DNA of 13,227 nt from JAVBSC01 sp031547305 (GTDB taxonomy: Bacteria > Desulfobacterota > Desulfovibrionia > Desulfovibrionales > Desulfovibrionaceae). The first letter of the stretch is position 1; each line of letters opens with the position of its first letter. Below are positions 12,498 to 13,227 of this stretch, one piece after another. The stretch lies in contig JAVBSC010000102.1 of the NCBI GenBank assembly GCA_031547305.1, positions 1 through 13,227 on the forward strand, given 5' to 3'. The notes beneath the pieces are model-generated. The model saw nothing but the letters and a program-made list of their open reading frames with translations, searched no databases and had not been told where the DNA came from. A program made the position numbers and the translations under genes.

Positions 12498-13227
12498 TCA
12501 GACGCCGGCGCGGCTGAGATATTTGGCGTTTACAACGTTGCGCGGTTTTCCGTCCAGCCAGGCCCGGAAGTTTTCCGTCACAGCCGCGCTCAGGGCTCGC
12601 CTGGCGCGCAGGGTGGCCCAGGCCAGATGCGGGGTGATCAGGCAGTTCGGGGCCGTGAGCAAAGGGCTGTCCTGGGCCGGCGGTTCTTTGGGCAGAACGT
12701 CCAGCCCCGCGCCGGCCAGGCGGCCTGATTCGAGCGCCGCGCAAAGGGCCGGTTCGTCCACCAGCGGCCCTCTGGCGGTGTTTATAAGGTAAGAGCCGGG
12801 GCGGAGCAAGGAAAGAAGTTCTTTGTTCACAAAACCCCTGTTGTCTTGGGCCAGGGGGCAGTGCAGGCTGATCACGTCCGATTCGGAAAACAGTTCGGCC
12901 AGGCCGCGGAAGGCGAACGGCGCATAAGGCGGCGCCGGCTTGGGCCTGGGGGCATAAGCCAGAATGTTCATGCCAAAGGCGTGCCCCAGTCCGGCCACCC
13001 GTTGGCCGGTGTCGCCAAATCCCACCACTCCAAGGGTTTTGCCCACCAGATCGATCTGCGGGCTGTCCCAATAGCACCAAGTATTTCTTTGGCTCCAGCG
13101 CCCGGAGGATACCCCGGCCGCGTGGGATTCCACCCGCCGGAACAGGGCGAACAGAAGCGCGAACACATGCTGGGCCACGGCGTCCGTTCCGTAGCCCGGA
13201 ACATTGCATACAGTAATGCCCGCTATT
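12498..13227 (-). CDS. D-isomer-specific 2-hydroxyacid dehydrogenase (glycerate dehydrogenase/hydroxypyruvate reductase type), N-terminus outside window
   Basis: The open frame continues past the right edge. About 242 C-terminal residues are visible, beginning ITVCNVPGYGTDAVAQHVFALL, the usual segment before the NAD-binding domain. A GxGxxG fold (VGFGDTGQRVAGLG) binds NAD(H). The catalytic triad is visible as Arg in NTARGPLVDE, Glu in DVLPKEPP and His in ITPHLAWAT. The family reduces 2-keto acids such as hydroxypyruvate or oxidises D-2-hydroxyacids. The exact substrate cannot be read from sequence, but the segments look most like glycerate dehydrogenase. A GTG at 13178 is internal to the conserved fold, so the true start lies outside. 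It is the first visible gene of the minus-strand group. Confidence 0.88.
   Translation of the reverse strand, partial: IAGITVCNVPGYGTDAVAQHVFALLFALFRRVESHAAGVSSGRWSQRNTWCYWDSPQIDLVGKTLGVVGFGDTGQRVAGLGHAFGMNILAYAPRPKPAPPYAPFAFRGLAELFSESDVISLHCPLAQDNRGFVNKELLSLLRPGSYLINTARGPLVDEPALCAALESGRLAGAGLDVLPKEPPAQDSPLLTAPNCLITPHLAWATLRARRALSAAVTENFRAWLDGKPRNVVNAKYLSRAGV

Noticed and set aside
13176..13178. GTG at 13178 as the start of the dehydrogenase
   Set aside because: The conserved segment before it (CNVPGYGTD) reads through in frame to the window edge, so this is an internal valine codon.

Overview
The window is about 13.2 kb of GC-rich DNA and looks like a chromosome segment from a Gram-negative anaerobe, most likely a sulfate-reducing Desulfovibrio-type bacterium (Desulfovibrionaceae). 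I infer this from the secY-map-rpmJ-rpsM-rpsK-rpsD-rpoA-rplQ gene order, the zinc-binding forms of L36 and S4, a lipopolysaccharide heptose gene (gmhA), and nickel-transport accessory-type periplasmic proteins. The genus call comes from family recognition, not from a search.

Region 1 (1-6006, + strand) is the distal part of the spc ribosomal operon followed by the alpha operon: the end of rpmD, then rplO, secY, map, rpmJ, rpsM, rpsK, rpsD, rpoA and rplQ. The genes are packed with overlapping or near-touching ends, and several use GTG or TTG starts. A perfect TTGACA hexamer in the map-rpmJ gap probably gives the alpha part its own promoter. A 13-bp hairpin with a T-run closes the unit after rplQ.

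Region 2 (6024-8770) holds a divergent pair of units. A periplasmic Cu/Zn superoxide dismutase gene (sodC, - strand) has a well-formed promoter. On the + strand, a buk-ptb pair encodes butyrate kinase and phosphate butyryltransferase, which together convert an acyl-CoA to a free acid and ATP.

Region 3 (8696-10390, - strand) encodes two exported proteins resembling the NikK (DUF4198) and NikL accessory subunits of nickel/cobalt ECF-type transporters. No permease or ATPase gene is in view. Both are predicted to start with histidine once the signal peptide is removed. The DUF4198 gene has its own promoter. The gap between the two genes is full of hairpins, and the NikL-like gene runs 75 bp into the 3' end of ptb on the opposite strand.

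Region 4 (10391-13227, - strand) reads right to left: a 2-hydroxyacid dehydrogenase cut by the window edge, gmhA (heptose phosphate isomerase), an FmdB-type zinc ribbon protein and hemC (hydroxymethylbilane synthase). The unit ends with a 50-nt near-perfect hairpin that lacks a T-run, followed by a conventional terminator.

I see no tRNA, rRNA, CRISPR array, transposase or phage gene. Most of the window is conserved housekeeping sequence. The parts worth a second look are the orphan metal-accessory pair, the structured gaps around it and the palindromic element after hemC.
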